A stretch of 64,000 bases of DNA, taken from the NCBI GenBank assembly GCA_019787685.1, contig JAHNUO010000004.1, positions 2,571,602-2,635,601 of the forward strand, given 5' to 3'. Origin of the DNA: Chiua virens (taxonomy: Eukaryota; Basidiomycota; Agaricomycetes; Boletales; Boletaceae). Numbering within the stretch: the stretch's first letter is position 1; each line of letters starts with the position of its first letter. Made by a program: the position numbers and the translations under genes. This document shows positions 11,918 through 23,383 of this stretch, one piece after another. The notes under the pieces are model-generated. The model was not told the origin of the DNA, did no database searches, and was given only the letters and a program-made list of their open reading frames with translations.

Positions 11918-13257
11918 CTAGTACTGCCATTGCAGGGTGTTGAGATGACATATCCTGCAGATGTGAGAAGTGGGGGCAGTGTCATTGTGCAAGTTCTGAT
12001 TGGCTGGCATGTCGCTTAATACCTGTCCCAGCTGAGGCTTCACTGTGTCGATTTCTTGGGTGAGAATGGCTAGTTGTTCTCTCATCCAGCTTTCCAGGTG
12101 GTCACCATCAGCAGGACTGTGGTCACTGGCACATTCTAGGTGAGAACATTTTCGAGGGGGTTCAAGGTGTACTGTGGCATCTGAGAATGACTGAATCAGA
12201 TATTACTGTCATGGTGAGACATTAGTCTTGGTTACCTGGGCACCCAAGTGCTGCCATCAAACATTTTCGGTCAAGTGGTGGTTGTCTTGCCATGGCTGGG
12301 TGCAGATCTTGGATTTGAACTTGTCGACAGAGCCTGTCAGAGTGTGAAAAGGCAGTGAACAATTATGCAAGTAGAACAATCATACCTTTAAGTGATCTGT
12401 CGCTCTCCACTAAGGGTGACATAGTAGCAATGGGATGTGAAACTAGCTGCTCAGCGCATGCTAATTTAACTCAGGCAACTGAGGCAAGTGTGTCAGTCCT
12501 TTGGATTTTAAGCTCACAGGGGCTGACCCATTGTGGCTTTGAAATCAATTCAGTACTAGCCCTGTGCATGTTACAAATGAATTCAAATGAAAGGACGACT
12601 CACCATTAAAGTGATGGGAAACTAACTTGGCCCAGGCTGAAGCTGTGAGTGGGACTAGTCACCAGTTCAAGTTGGTGATGGGAAACTAAAGTGGTGATTT
12701 ATAAACCTTGAGGTGACATGAGGTGCATAATCTGTATGTGTCAATGACATGAGTAAGTTGCAAGAAACTCAAGCGGGCAGAGGGAGGTCCGAGTGCATCA
12801 ATGAGTCGCACTAGTTTCGGTGGTGGGAATGTTGAATCTCAGCTACAGACCTTTAGCCAGTTGACATTGGAGATCGAGATTTCCAAACAGGGACTAGAGT
12901 CATAGGGACGGGAGACTAGAAACTTTCTCACCTGGCCCAGGTAACCAAAGGCCTCTGATTTCCTTGGACATCATTGCAAAGTGGGTCTATGCACTTATTG
13001 GCGCTGCATCCCTGCTGGTTCTCACCTTTCAGCCCCAGCAGCGAAATTGGTGACATATAAAAGGTTCGTTTACATCGTCCTTCATGTCTATTGATCCTTT
13101 GCTGTATCATGATGTTTTCTGCTTCTGCCTCTGCTGACAGCCCTACTTGAGACCAGCAGATGTCTGGCCAGAAGTGTGTGAGTTCCAACGCTTTGCAGCT
13201 GGGTCCAAGAAAAAAACCATAAATTGAACTTGCGCTGTCGCTGGCAGCGAGGAGAGG
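11918..13257. other. Repeat-like non-coding stretch
   Basis: No supported gene in about 1.3 kb. A motif GGTGATGGGAAACTAA recurs at about 12610 and 12675, suggesting decayed repeats. Short open frames here (for example 12355-12609, and 12928-13188 on the minus strand) show no recognisable domain. Confidence 0.4.
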
Positions 13258-14025
13258 TTGTCTCTGACTTGTATTATTTTCAGTACTACTCAGGATCCCT
13301 TAGTACATCACAGGCGTCACTTCGGTAGGGCTGTACATGCATTTTGCAATGTGCAAACCCTTGTCATGAACAGTATTCAGTTTATGGCTGATGACGCCCC
13401 CGAAGCGAGCTTGACGGCTGCATGCGTTCCAACTAGGTCTCACTTCTTCAACCTCTGGCTAATTTAATTGCAGGGAGAGAAAAGAAAATGCCATTTTTCG
13501 AGAGTTGCTTCACATTGTGCCAGGTTTGGAAAGGCGCCTCATGTCTTCCTCGGAGGAGGTCATTGCGATCGCTGACCTGGTAAGTTCCGTTGCTACAATG
13601 CCATATTAATCAGATCTTGAGTTTTGCAGATACAGAATGGTGCCAATGGTGCTAGGGCGCGGTCCGAGGAATGCATTCATATTGGTAATTGGATCCGAAC
13701 GATAACTTGGATGTAGACGAGTATCTCGCGGTCTTTTCCCAGTAGATTCTGGAGGCCAGTAAGACAAGTGCTTGCCTCAAGCAGTTATTTAGTTTCGAGT
13801 CTCCACGACTCAGTCCTTGTTTCAGAACGATATCCGCGGACGCCGAACAGGGGGTGTAAAGTGGCGGGGGATACTCAATAATATCGTGTCGGAGTCAGCA
13901 TTTCATTGCGATTAGAGTCTGCGCCATTGTTGAATAATACCTTTAGCTAGGATCCCTTTGATCCCGTATATACGCAGCCTGACTGGGAAGCTAGTTATCC
14001 GACAAGCCCTTCTTTTTTGTTGTAG
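13258..14025 (+). pseudogene. DUF6698-type gene, decayed, crossing the left edge of the inverted repeat
   Basis: DUF6698 proteins are common and functionally uncharacterised in Agaricomycetes. The hallmark segment DPLVHHRRHFGRAVHAF is encoded at about 13291-13340. After a probable intron ending CAG near 13473 comes ENAIFRELLHIVPGLERRL and EEVIAIADL, a GTAAGT intron, then IQNGANGARA. Further on, VYTQPDWEASYPTSPSFLL is encoded across 13970-14022. The edge of the left inverted-repeat arm (13974) falls inside this last block, so this gene is continuous with the arm on the left, and only its tail is copied into the right arm. The middle part (13690-13960) does not read cleanly, hence pseudogene. 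Confidence 0.6.
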
Positions 14026-17000
14026 TGCCATCAGGCGATCAAGATGCGACGGCTGCAGGGCTGGGACGCGGATTGGCGATCTCGGATAAAGCTCAATATC
14101 ACCAGAGAAACGCTACATGTGCCACCAGAGACCAACTGAGATGATCCCGGGCCTTGCTCACGTCCTCAGACTTTGCGACAATCTTGACTTGCATTAGAGT
14201 GAGGTATAGCGTATGTAAGTATCACAGACTGATCTAAGATACTTGAGTGACGACATTCTCGGATCGACGAAGTTTATGAGCCACTATCGTAGAGCGGTAT
14301 TCTTTTTCTGCTCTTTCAGCTTCTCAATACGCTACAATCGTTGTCGCCAGCGTCGAGATTGACTACTCGGGTAGAAAATACACACCAGACGCCGTTCCTC
14401 CTTCCTCCTCGCCATTTCGCTTGCTTTTTCTTCCTTGGAGATCCCGACAGTCGATTTCGAAAGGGATTCCAACTCTGCTAGCAATGGGGGTGACGACATG
14501 GGTGTCGATCGAGAACTAGACACGGGCGACACGACGGCGGGTTTGGCGGGTTTGGCGGGGATGTGCGTCGTTTTTCGAGCGTGCGGATGGATATGATGTT
14601 GGGGCGTTAGGGTACGAGAAGGCGGCTGAGGAGAACCCAACAACGTCGACATTGCTGTATCTGAAGGACTGGCTCCTGTATCCATGTCGCCCCATTCGTC
14701 TTTGCCTACGTAGTCAGTAGTCAGATTAGTCGACGTACGTTTTTCAAGAGGAACCGGCGCACCCTGCGGGGGACTGGCAATTGAAACACGAAACCTGAGC
14801 TCGATCGTTGAGGTGAACTTTTCAGGCGCACTTTTGAACGCACCTGACAATGTACACATGAGTACTTATGCTGCGCGAGACACAAAAAACGTACTCCAGT
14901 CACCCTCGTCGGCATTCACGTCCATCAAATCATTGCCCCAGGAGTTGATTTTGCCTTCCTCAGCAACGATCTGTTCAGCCAATTGTGCCGCGACCGAGCT
15001 CCCGTTCATCTTACTTCCGAGTCGAAGGCCTTTCGGTTGTGCGAGGTCGGTCGAACGCAACTGGGAATCCGCACCACCAGTCAGTGCAGACCCGCCATTG
15101 GTAGGTGGTGTCGTACACTCATTCGTGGCATTAGCGATAGTGCTCTGCAAATCGCTCGGAGCAAGCTGTCGTAGAGATATTATCAGCAGAAGAGTGCTTG
15201 ACTTCATATATTTTACCTTTTTCCCGAGAGATGGCCCATCCAGCGAATGCCCCCGGCACCTGTGGCTGAGTTGACGAGGCCCGCTTCACTGTCAACCAGT
15301 GCAGCCTCGGGCTGTAGGACGGTTGGTATCAAGATGGAGGGCGCACAGTGACAATACTGGATCTTACCACGGAATCTGCGTGTGTTTCTAAGCGCTTCAT
15401 AAATAGTTCCATCGCCTTGAATCGTATCACAACAAAATACGATCTCACTTTTCTTGATCAATCGTGGCTCCTACGATGTTTGAAATAACCTTGGCAGCGA
15501 CGTCTTCAGCGTTGAAACATTCGCCGGTCGCTGTAAACGCCACGAGACCCGCTACACGTGCGTGCACGAATGAATGCTTGAGAGCTTTTGAAAATGAGGG
15601 CACGAGGACTTTTTGCTTCGTATTGTAACCAAGCGTGGGCCCTAATCGTCCGACAAGAATACACGTGTTTGTTCTTATGGATGCTTCTGGGTCGCTCTGA
15701 AGGCGTGCGAGATGCAGCAGAAGGTCGTTGTTGAGAATGTGACCGCTAAGCTGCACTCATCATGTTTGAGAAGCATCGCAGAGAAAGAAGACGAGACATA
15801 CCTCTGGGGAAAGAAGAACGATCGCGCGAATTGTTACTCCGCGAATGACAGGAACCGTGTCCGTAAAGCCAGATTGCTCGCCCGTCCCGATCAGGATAAT
15901 ACGACCAGAAATGAAAAGGAGCATACGCGTACGAGATTGGGCCAGATCTTCTCCGTGACACCTTTTTTGTCGAGTCTGTCCACATATTCGGCGAAGTTAT
16001 GAAGGAGTGCGATTCGAGTACCTCGATCAGGCCTTGCAAAGAGTCTGGCGAGAGAAGCGAGAGTTATGTCCATGTACTCTTCGGGTCACACACTCCTGCC
16101 GAACTGTAGAATCAAAGGGACGATGGTAACTGCAGACGCGCCTCCATACTCGAGTGCAGTCACGAGGGAAGGGAGAATGCGGAAGGATCCAAATTCGGGA
16201 GGGAATGAGGAACCGGATTCTTTCAACACACTTCATGCGTATCGCTTTTAGTTCATAAGCTCATCACGAGAAATAAATTGTACTTACCGAAGAAGCATTG
16301 CCTTGTCCGATTCGCTGGCGAGGCTGAAGTTGTCGAGGCCAGAGCATGCTCTCACTAATCGATTACCAGAAAAATCCTGAACCGTCGCGAGCCGTCTCCG
16401 CCATTCTGCTAGTCAAGGACGCTTTCGGCGCCGTACGGCCGTTCGGATTCGGGTTGAGAAGTCTCTTGAATGATGGAAACACGGAAGGTGGGATAGAACC
16501 ACGAGACAAGGCTGAGGTGGGCTGAGGTGGTGGATGTGGTGATTCTGCGGTCTCCAGTGAGGGATGCGCAGGGTTGAAGACAGAGTGTAGAAGGAGGCCA
16601 AGTGGATAGCCGTCCACGGCAGACACTGGACTACTGGACACACCATTAATGTGGGGTTCAGCGAGGACACTGAACTGACTCACTCCTTGAACGCGGACCA
16701 GCCGCTCTTCTTGACCTCCGGCGGCACGGAGCTCATCGATCCCGGAAGCAAACTGGCACCCATCGTCTAGAGTGAATTACGTTAACGAAGGTGAGCATGC
16801 CTTGACTCACACGAACTTACATACCCCGGGTTGTCGCCTTTGGGGTTGCTCAAGACTTCAAAACCACCCAACTTCCACTCTTCGGACGGTGATATGAAGG
16901 TCGCGTTTGGCCTGATGCTGCCGTGGGTCGATCCAGCGGAGTCGTCGATGAATGCGATGGCGACCTATGTAGAACCATGTATTTCGTAACAATAGTATAG

Positions 17001-17283
17001 CATTGTAGAAGACGCACCGATGTTCGATGCAGCCCCCAAAGCAACCAGTCGTGTCGTTCCTGCTGGCTCTTGGATGCCCATGCCTGCAACATGGCTCATA
17101 GCGGCCGGACGCGTTCCGTGATGATGAAAATTGTAGTTTCCGATTCGACGACGTCCATGAATTTGAGCACGTCAGGATGCCGGATGGTACCGTTGGTACG
17201 TAGCTTGCGCAGCGCTTTCTTGGCGAGCGGGATCGTAGACTTGTTGAGGGGGTGTACGAAGTCGTACTCGAAAACTGAAGCAT
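13974..17283 (+). repeat. Left arm of a 3310 bp inverted repeat
   Basis: Position x in this arm pairs with 36179 minus x in the right arm. The relation holds without an indel at both ends and for every open frame I compared in between, all of which give identical translations. Outer border: base 13974 pairs with 22205, and 13973/22206 no longer pair. Inner border: 17283 pairs with 18896, and 17284/18895 do not. The arm holds the tail of DUF6698 and the SCY1 gene without its 5' end. Confidence 0.95.
14284..17283 (-). pseudogene. SCY1-like pseudokinase, left copy, 5' truncated
   Basis: SCY1/SCYL proteins are catalytically inactive kinase-like proteins with HEAT repeats that act in Golgi and tRNA trafficking. 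Reading from 17283 leftwards: the kinase-like N-lobe (ASVFEYDF, ALRKLRTNGTIRHPDVLKF), DWLLWGLHR, IPPSVFPSFKRLLNPNP, then HEAT-type helices (PEASIRTNTCILVGRLGPTLGY, HSFVHARVAGLVAF) and a polar tail ending in a short basic exon with its stop at 14284. The copy stops at the arm border in the N-lobe; upstream (17284 onward) is unrelated sequence. It shares every lesion of the right copy, including TGA at 17098-17096. No start codon or promoter of its own is visible. Confidence 0.85.
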
Positions 17284-18895
17284 ACACGAAGAATGCTTCG
17301 TCGTCCAAAAAATGGTTCCGCCTGAGCTTGTTGCTCTGACGAAGGAACTATTAGGATGGATCAGAACGGCGTCGGTCCAGATCTGAACAGGTGCGCTCTT
17401 TTTTGCCTTTCCCTCGGCACTTTGTTTGTGGCATTCTTCAATCAGCTCTTCAAGAGCAACACAGCGGACCCATATCTCAGCCTAAGCGCCAGTGACCCTT
17501 AGTGGCCGTCCTCGACGCAGCAAGGCATCGGCTTACCTTTTCATCGCCCATTGCTTCTGCTGCTGGAGTCGGCACCATGAAGCGCCCTGTTCAGACCGAG
17601 GATTCTACACCGGCACGAGCTGCGCGTTGCTCAAGTCCGTCACAACGTCGTGCGACTTGCAAGTTTTGAGCTGCGTTGGACGTGTCTGCGACGTGCAATG
17701 AGCTGAGAAGTTGGCCAGCCCTACGTCTCAGCTTTGCTGAGACGCACCCGGAAGCGACTCGGGATACCTCTCGTCACAACGCACCTCGGACGGCCGGCTC
17801 GCGTCTTCGTCGCGGCGCGTTGTGCAAAAGTAGAGCTCCGAAAGCAAGGGGCGGGTTTGGGTTGAGGCCTGTCAGAGGCGCGACTTGGGTTCTCGAGCCC
17901 CGATCAGTAACCATCATTAGTGGCTGTGCCTTCTTGAACGCCCGAGTTTCTGTCTACACTTCAAGTAATTCGGCTCACCTACAGCTGTGCTGGCTCGATT
18001 CAAGCAACGAATCGAGTTGCTGTTCGTCCGGGGAACCCTACATTGCGCTTCCGCACGCGCGAACGCCTATTAACGGCCCTCAAGGAGGCAGGTTCGATGT
18101 TGGGACCTTGGGGACGGGAACTAGTAATGTCGATGGATGCGATTTGAACCAAGCGACAGCCGCGGGTTCGTTGCGTGTGCTCGTCTATCACGGCTTACTG
18201 ACTTTCAGCCCTGTTCATCAGCCGATGACGTAGACCCAAATCCAAGAACTACTTTGCTGGAGATGAAAACTGGGATCTCAAGGAAGGCCATCGGTCAGCT
18301 TAGGTGCATCAAACATCAACTCGACGGTCATTCTCGCCGGTTCGAGCGTCCTCTTGTTGCTTCACTTTTGTCCGCGTCATCAACGTCGGTTCGTTCGCAG
18401 AAACCTCGGTGACATTATGCCCACTTCCTTCGTTTTCACCTCTCACGAAACTCACCGAAGCAAAGGGCGCGATGTCCCTCGCGATTCATTCGAGCCTTTT
18501 CAATATGCCTGATCAGCGCACGAAGTGAGTTGAGTCTGCCTCGTCCGGGCGGTTTTCGAACGAAGTAGAGAGCGAACGGGAGTCGATACCAAATGCCACT
18601 ACAGCGACAACTCTGACACTTGGACGTCATCGGAAGGTCGTCTTGTGTGCCTGGAAAGACAGAGAGGCTCGCTGGCAAGAGGCCAAGGTGAGTTGACACG
18701 GGACACATTCATTTGGCGGCTTATCGAGACAGTCCACAGATCAGGCGCTCCAACGTGACCCTACGCACAAGGCACGCTCGGTCCAAAGGTCGCCTCCTGC
18801 GAAACGCTTTGGGTCTTGCACGGTGCCACGAAACGTGTACAGTCACACACGTTCGAACTCTGATTCAAGCTAACCTCACCAGCACATTGGTAGCC
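17284..18895. other. Unique spacer between the inverted-repeat arms
   Basis: 1612 bp. Its right end carries the 5' exon of the right SCY1 copy. Its left end holds, on the minus strand from about 17580 to 17330, a plausible two-exon coding stretch (GDEK, a GTAAGC..TTAG intron, then EIWVRCVALEELIEECHKQ and SAPVQIWTDAVLIHP) that runs up to the arm border and would read into truncated SCY1; I cannot identify it. The middle has a 185-codon plus-strand frame (17676-18233) with no recognisable domain. Confidence 0.6.
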
Positions 18896-21895
18896 ATGCT
18901 TCAGTTTTCGAGTACGACTTCGTACACCCCCTCAACAAGTCTACGATCCCGCTCGCCAAGAAAGCGCTGCGCAAGCTACGTACCAACGGTACCATCCGGC
19001 ATCCTGACGTGCTCAAATTCATGGACGTCGTCGAATCGGAAACTACAATTTTCATCATCACGGAACGCGTCCGGCCGCTATGAGCCATGTTGCAGGCATG
19101 GGCATCCAAGAGCCAGCAGGAACGACACGACTGGTTGCTTTGGGGGCTGCATCGAACATCGGTGCGTCTTCTACAATGCTATACTATTGTTACGAAATAC
19201 ATGGTTCTACATAGGTCGCCATCGCATTCATCGACGACTCCGCTGGATCGACCCACGGCAGCATCAGGCCAAACGCGACCTTCATATCACCGTCCGAAGA
19301 GTGGAAGTTGGGTGGTTTTGAAGTCTTGAGCAACCCCAAAGGCGACAACCCGGGGTATGTAAGTTCGTGTGAGTCAAGGCATGCTCACCTTCGTTAACGT
19401 AATTCACTCTAGACGATGGGTGCCAGTTTGCTTCCGGGATCGATGAGCTCCGTGCCGCCGGAGGTCAAGAAGAGCGGCTGGTCCGCGTTCAAGGAGTGAG
19501 TCAGTTCAGTGTCCTCGCTGAACCCCACATTAATGGTGTGTCCAGTAGTCCAGTGTCTGCCGTGGACGGCTATCCACTTGGCCTCCTTCTACACTCTGTC
19601 TTCAACCCTGCGCATCCCTCACTGGAGACCGCAGAATCACCACATCCACCACCTCAGCCCACCTCAGCCTTGTCTCGTGGTTCTATCCCACCTTCCGTGT
19701 TTCCATCATTCAAGAGACTTCTCAACCCGAATCCGAACGGCCGTACGGCGCCGAAAGCGTCCTTGACTAGCAGAATGGCGGAGACGGCTCGCGACGGTTC
19801 AGGATTTTTCTGGTAATCGATTAGTGAGAGCATGCTCTGGCCTCGACAACTTCAGCCTCGCCAGCGAATCGGACAAGGCAATGCTTCTTCGGTAAGTACA
19901 ATTTATTTCTCGTGATGAGCTTATGAACTAAAAGCGATACGCATGAAGTGTGTTGAAAGAATCCGGTTCCTCATTCCCTCCCGAATTTGGATCCTTCCGC
20001 ATTCTCCCTTCCCTCGTGACTGCACTCGAGTATGGAGGCGCGTCTGCAGTTACCATCGTCCCTTTGATTCTACAGTTCGGCAGGAGTGTGTGACCCGAAG
20101 AGTACATGGACATAACTCTCGCTTCTCTCGCCAGACTCTTTGCAAGGCCTGATCGAGGTACTCGAATCGCACTCCTTCATAACTTCGCCGAATATGTGGA
20201 CAGACTCGACAAAAAAGGTGTCACGGAGAAGATCTGGCCCAATCTCGTACGCGTATGCTCCTTTTCATTTCTGGTCGTATTATCCTGATCGGGACGGGCG
20301 AGCAATCTGGCTTTACGGACACGGTTCCTGTCATTCGCGGAGTAACAATTCGCGCGATCGTTCTTCTTTCCCCAGAGGTATGTCTCGTCTTCTTTCTCTG
20401 CGATGCTTCTCAAACATGATGAGTGCAGCTTAGCGGTCACATTCTCAACAACGACCTTCTGCTGCATCTCGCACGCCTTCAGAGCGACCCAGAAGCATCC
20501 ATAAGAACAAACACGTGTATTCTTGTCGGACGATTAGGGCCCACGCTTGGTTACAATACGAAGCAAAAAGTCCTCGTGCCCTCATTTTCAAAAGCTCTCA
20601 AGCATTCATTCGTGCACGCACGTGTAGCGGGTCTCGTGGCGTTTACAGCGACCGGCGAATGTTTCAACGCTGAAGACGTCGCTGCCAAGGTTATTTCAAA
20701 CATCGTAGGAGCCACGATTGATCAAGAAAAGTGAGATCGTATTTTGTTGTGATACGATTCAAGGCGATGGAACTATTTATGAAGCGCTTAGAAACACACG
20801 CAGATTCCGTGGTAAGATCCAGTATTGTCACTGTGCGCCCTCCATCTTGATACCAACCGTCCTACAGCCCGAGGCTGCACTGGTTGACAGTGAAGCGGGC
20901 CTCGTCAACTCAGCCACAGGTGCCGGGGGCATTCGCTGGATGGGCCATCTCTCGGGAAAAAGGTAAAATATATGAAGTCAAGCACTCTTCTGCTGATAAT
21001 ATCTCTACGACAGCTTGCTCCGAGCGATTTGCAGAGCACTATCGCTAATGCCACGAATGAGTGTACGACACCACCTACCAATGGCGGGTCTGCACTGACT
21101 GGTGGTGCGGATTCCCAGTTGCGTTCGACCGACCTCGCACAACCGAAAGGCCTTCGACTCGGAAGTAAGATGAACGGGAGCTCGGTCGCGGCACAATTGG
21201 CTGAACAGATCGTTGCTGAGGAAGGCAAAATCAACTCCTGGGGCAATGATTTGATGGACGTGAATGCCGACGAGGGTGACTGGAGTACGTTTTTTGTGTC
21301 TCGCGCAGCATAAGTACTCATGTGTACATTGTCAGGTGCGTTCAAAAGTGCGCCTGAAAAGTTCACCTCAACGATCGAGCTCAGGTTTCGTGTTTCAATT
21401 GCCAGTCCCCCGCAGGGTGCGCCGGTTCCTCTTGAAAAACGTACGTCGACTAATCTGACTACTGACTACGTAGGCAAAGACGAATGGGGCGACATGGATA
21501 CAGGAGCCAGTCCTTCAGATACAGCAATGTCGACGTTGTTGGGTTCTCCTCAGCCGCCTTCTCGTACCCTAACGCCCCAACATCATATCCATCCGCACGC
21601 TCGAAAAACGACGCACATCCCCGCCAAACCCGCCAAACCCGCCGTCGTGTCGCCCGTGTCTAGTTCTCGATCGACACCCATGTCGTCACCCCCATTGCTA
21701 GCAGAGTTGGAATCCCTTTCGAAATCGACTGTCGGGATCTCCAAGGAAGAAAAAGCAAGCGAAATGGCGAGGAGGAAGGAGGAACGGCGTCTGGTGTGTA
21801 TTTTCTACCCGAGTAGTCAATCTCGACGCTGGCGACAACGATTGTAGCGTATTGAGAAGCTGAAAGAGCAGAAAAAGAATACCGCTCTACGATAG
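18757..21895 (+). pseudogene. SCY1-like pseudokinase, right copy, disabled
   Basis: Unlike the left copy it keeps an upstream exon: LGPKVASCETLWVLHGATKR (about 18778-18836), a 46 bp intron (18837-18882, with CTAAC branch motif and CAG acceptor), then IGSHASVFEYDF running into the arm. Later exons give the kinase-like C-lobe, HEAT repeats and polar C-tail; the last short exon ends RIEKLKEQKKNTALR and TAG 21893-21895. Lesions: in-frame TGA at 19081-19083 between RVRPL and AMLQAW; a frame change near 19810 after GSGFF; TGA at 20091-20093 before PEEYMD. The order of exons and length are those of a full SCY1 protein of roughly 800 residues. The very first exon was not identified. Both copies being equally broken, disablement came before duplication or was homogenised. 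Confidence 0.85.
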
Positions 21896-22205
21896 TGGCT
21901 CATAAACTTCGTCGATCCGAGAATGTCGTCACTCAAGTATCTTAGATCAGTCTGTGATACTTACATACGCTATACCTCACTCTAATGCAAGTCAAGATTG
22001 TCGCAAAGTCTGAGGACGTGAGCAAGGCCCGGGATCATCTCAGTTGGTCTCTGGTGGCACATGTAGCGTTTCTCTGGTGATATTGAGCTTTATCCGAGAT
22101 CGCCAATCCGCGTCCCAGCCCTGCAGCCGTCGCATCTTGATCGCCTGATGGCACTACAACAAAAAAGAAGGGCTTGTCGGATAACTAGCTTCCCAGTCAG
22201 GCTGC
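18896..22205 (-). repeat. Right arm of the 3310 bp inverted repeat
   Basis: Reverse complement of 13974-17283 with no difference found in the stretches compared. The outer border at 22205 cuts the COQ6-like gene on one side and the DUF6698 tail on the other; the inner border lies inside a SCY1 exon that is continuous here, so this inner junction is the original one. Confidence 0.95.
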
Positions 22206-22920
22206 CAGTTGACGAAGAAAAGCGCGTTGCAAATTGAGATTCTCCGTCAGCCTCGCCATCTCGCTGGACTCGGCGGAATTTGACAGAAGTCCAGCGGCAT
22301 CAAAGATGATGCGTGCATCCAAAATACCATCCCACACCTATGTCAGTTGTGTCAACCAGTCGCGGGCGTGACGAGACACGACGCACCTGCATCTCTCGTA
22401 TGGGGCTTGTGCGAGAATCACACACTGGCACACCCATGCACCAATGCCTACATGATACACGATGTCGAAGCAGCGTGTTTTTGCGATGTCATGAAAGCTC
22501 ACCCTCTAGGAAGATTCTTGAAGAGTTTGTGATCGAACCAACATGATTCGAGAATGTATCGTGCGGGAGTGACCAGTCGCGAATTTTGGATAGGTCCCCG
22601 GCATCGATGAGGGCGACGTTGAGGGACTCACGCACGAGCGGGTTATACCCTGTCGTTCAAATACTCTCGCAGCACAGCCAATCCCGAGCAGACACGGACT
22701 CACCGATTGCACTTGCTAGGGCCAACCCGGCTGGCCCACCTCCAACGATCACGATATCCTTGTCCTGGATTGACTCGGACACAAAAGATCGATGTAACAC
22801 TCTTCGTTGACACGAAATACGGTCGAGGACCCTCCTTGACAGTGAACGTTGCACGTACATAACTGGCCACCTTTTTCGATCACTTCTCGGCCTGCTTACT
22901 ATGTTTAGTAAGCAAGACAC
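22206..22920 (-). pseudogene. COQ6: COQ6-like ubiquinone-biosynthesis monooxygenase, 3' truncated
   Basis: COQ6 is a mitochondrial FAD-dependent hydroxylase of coenzyme Q synthesis. The N-terminus is Arg-rich (SRRVLDRISCQRRVLHRSF), as in a mitochondrial presequence, followed by the FAD-binding DIVIVGGGPAGLALASAIG with its GxGxxG core. After an intron come SLNVALIDAGDLSKIRDW and LPHDTFSNHVGSITN, and after a further stretch the family block VWDGILDARIIFDAA and SSEMARLTENLNLQRAF. The match stops at 22206, where the inverted-repeat arm begins, so roughly the last two thirds are missing. The segment around 22350-22520 reads poorly and may hold an intron or damage. I looked for the missing part at the other arm borders and did not see it. 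Confidence 0.75.
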
Positions 22921-23383
22921 TAATCGCCAGCAGCACCGCCATGCGAAGGGTCGATTGTGCCACCTTCAGTTTTTTCGTGATGGGCCCTGCTAGCTGTTCC
23001 GCACAAGTATAAGTAGTCGACCTCGCACCTGTACATCCTTAGGTTTGGTATGATCATTCGCTCGCTCGCTTTGTGGTTCACTCCGAGTCATCGCTTGTGA
23101 GGTCCCTGGCACGTTTAGAGAGCGGCGGCTACGACCAGTCGTATGAAGACGGACGAATTATGTTAACTGACCCGGTGACTGGTATCGTGAACCACCACTC
23201 ATAATCCCCTTATCATGCATCGAAATCAATCCAAATGTAAGTTGTTACAGATCTCTGGATGGCGATCTTGCGATCATAATCCAACAATGCCTTTGTGAGG
23301 CCCCCTCGATGACGTGGATTTCTGGTGAGTTAGTGCTCTGCCTACCTTTCCGATAAGATAACCAGTGTGACACTGAGCTGCCA
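22921..23383. other. Intergenic between COQ6 and the TPR-HET gene
   Basis: About 460 bp upstream of two divergent genes; no open frame or repeat stands out. It should contain both promoters. Confidence 0.4.

Noticed and set aside
14813..15274. 153-codon plus-strand frame within the left arm (mirrored in the right arm)
   Set aside because: It is antisense to SCY1 exons and has no domain features.
18128..18160. Minus-strand GGTTCAAATC resembling a tRNA T-loop
   Set aside because: Flanking bases do not pair as a T stem, and no anticodon arm or acceptor stem can be drawn at the proper distance.
17676..18233. 185-codon plus-strand frame in the spacer of the inverted repeat
   Set aside because: No recognised motif, biased composition (Ser, Arg, Ala), overlapped by other open frames; more likely chance than a gene.
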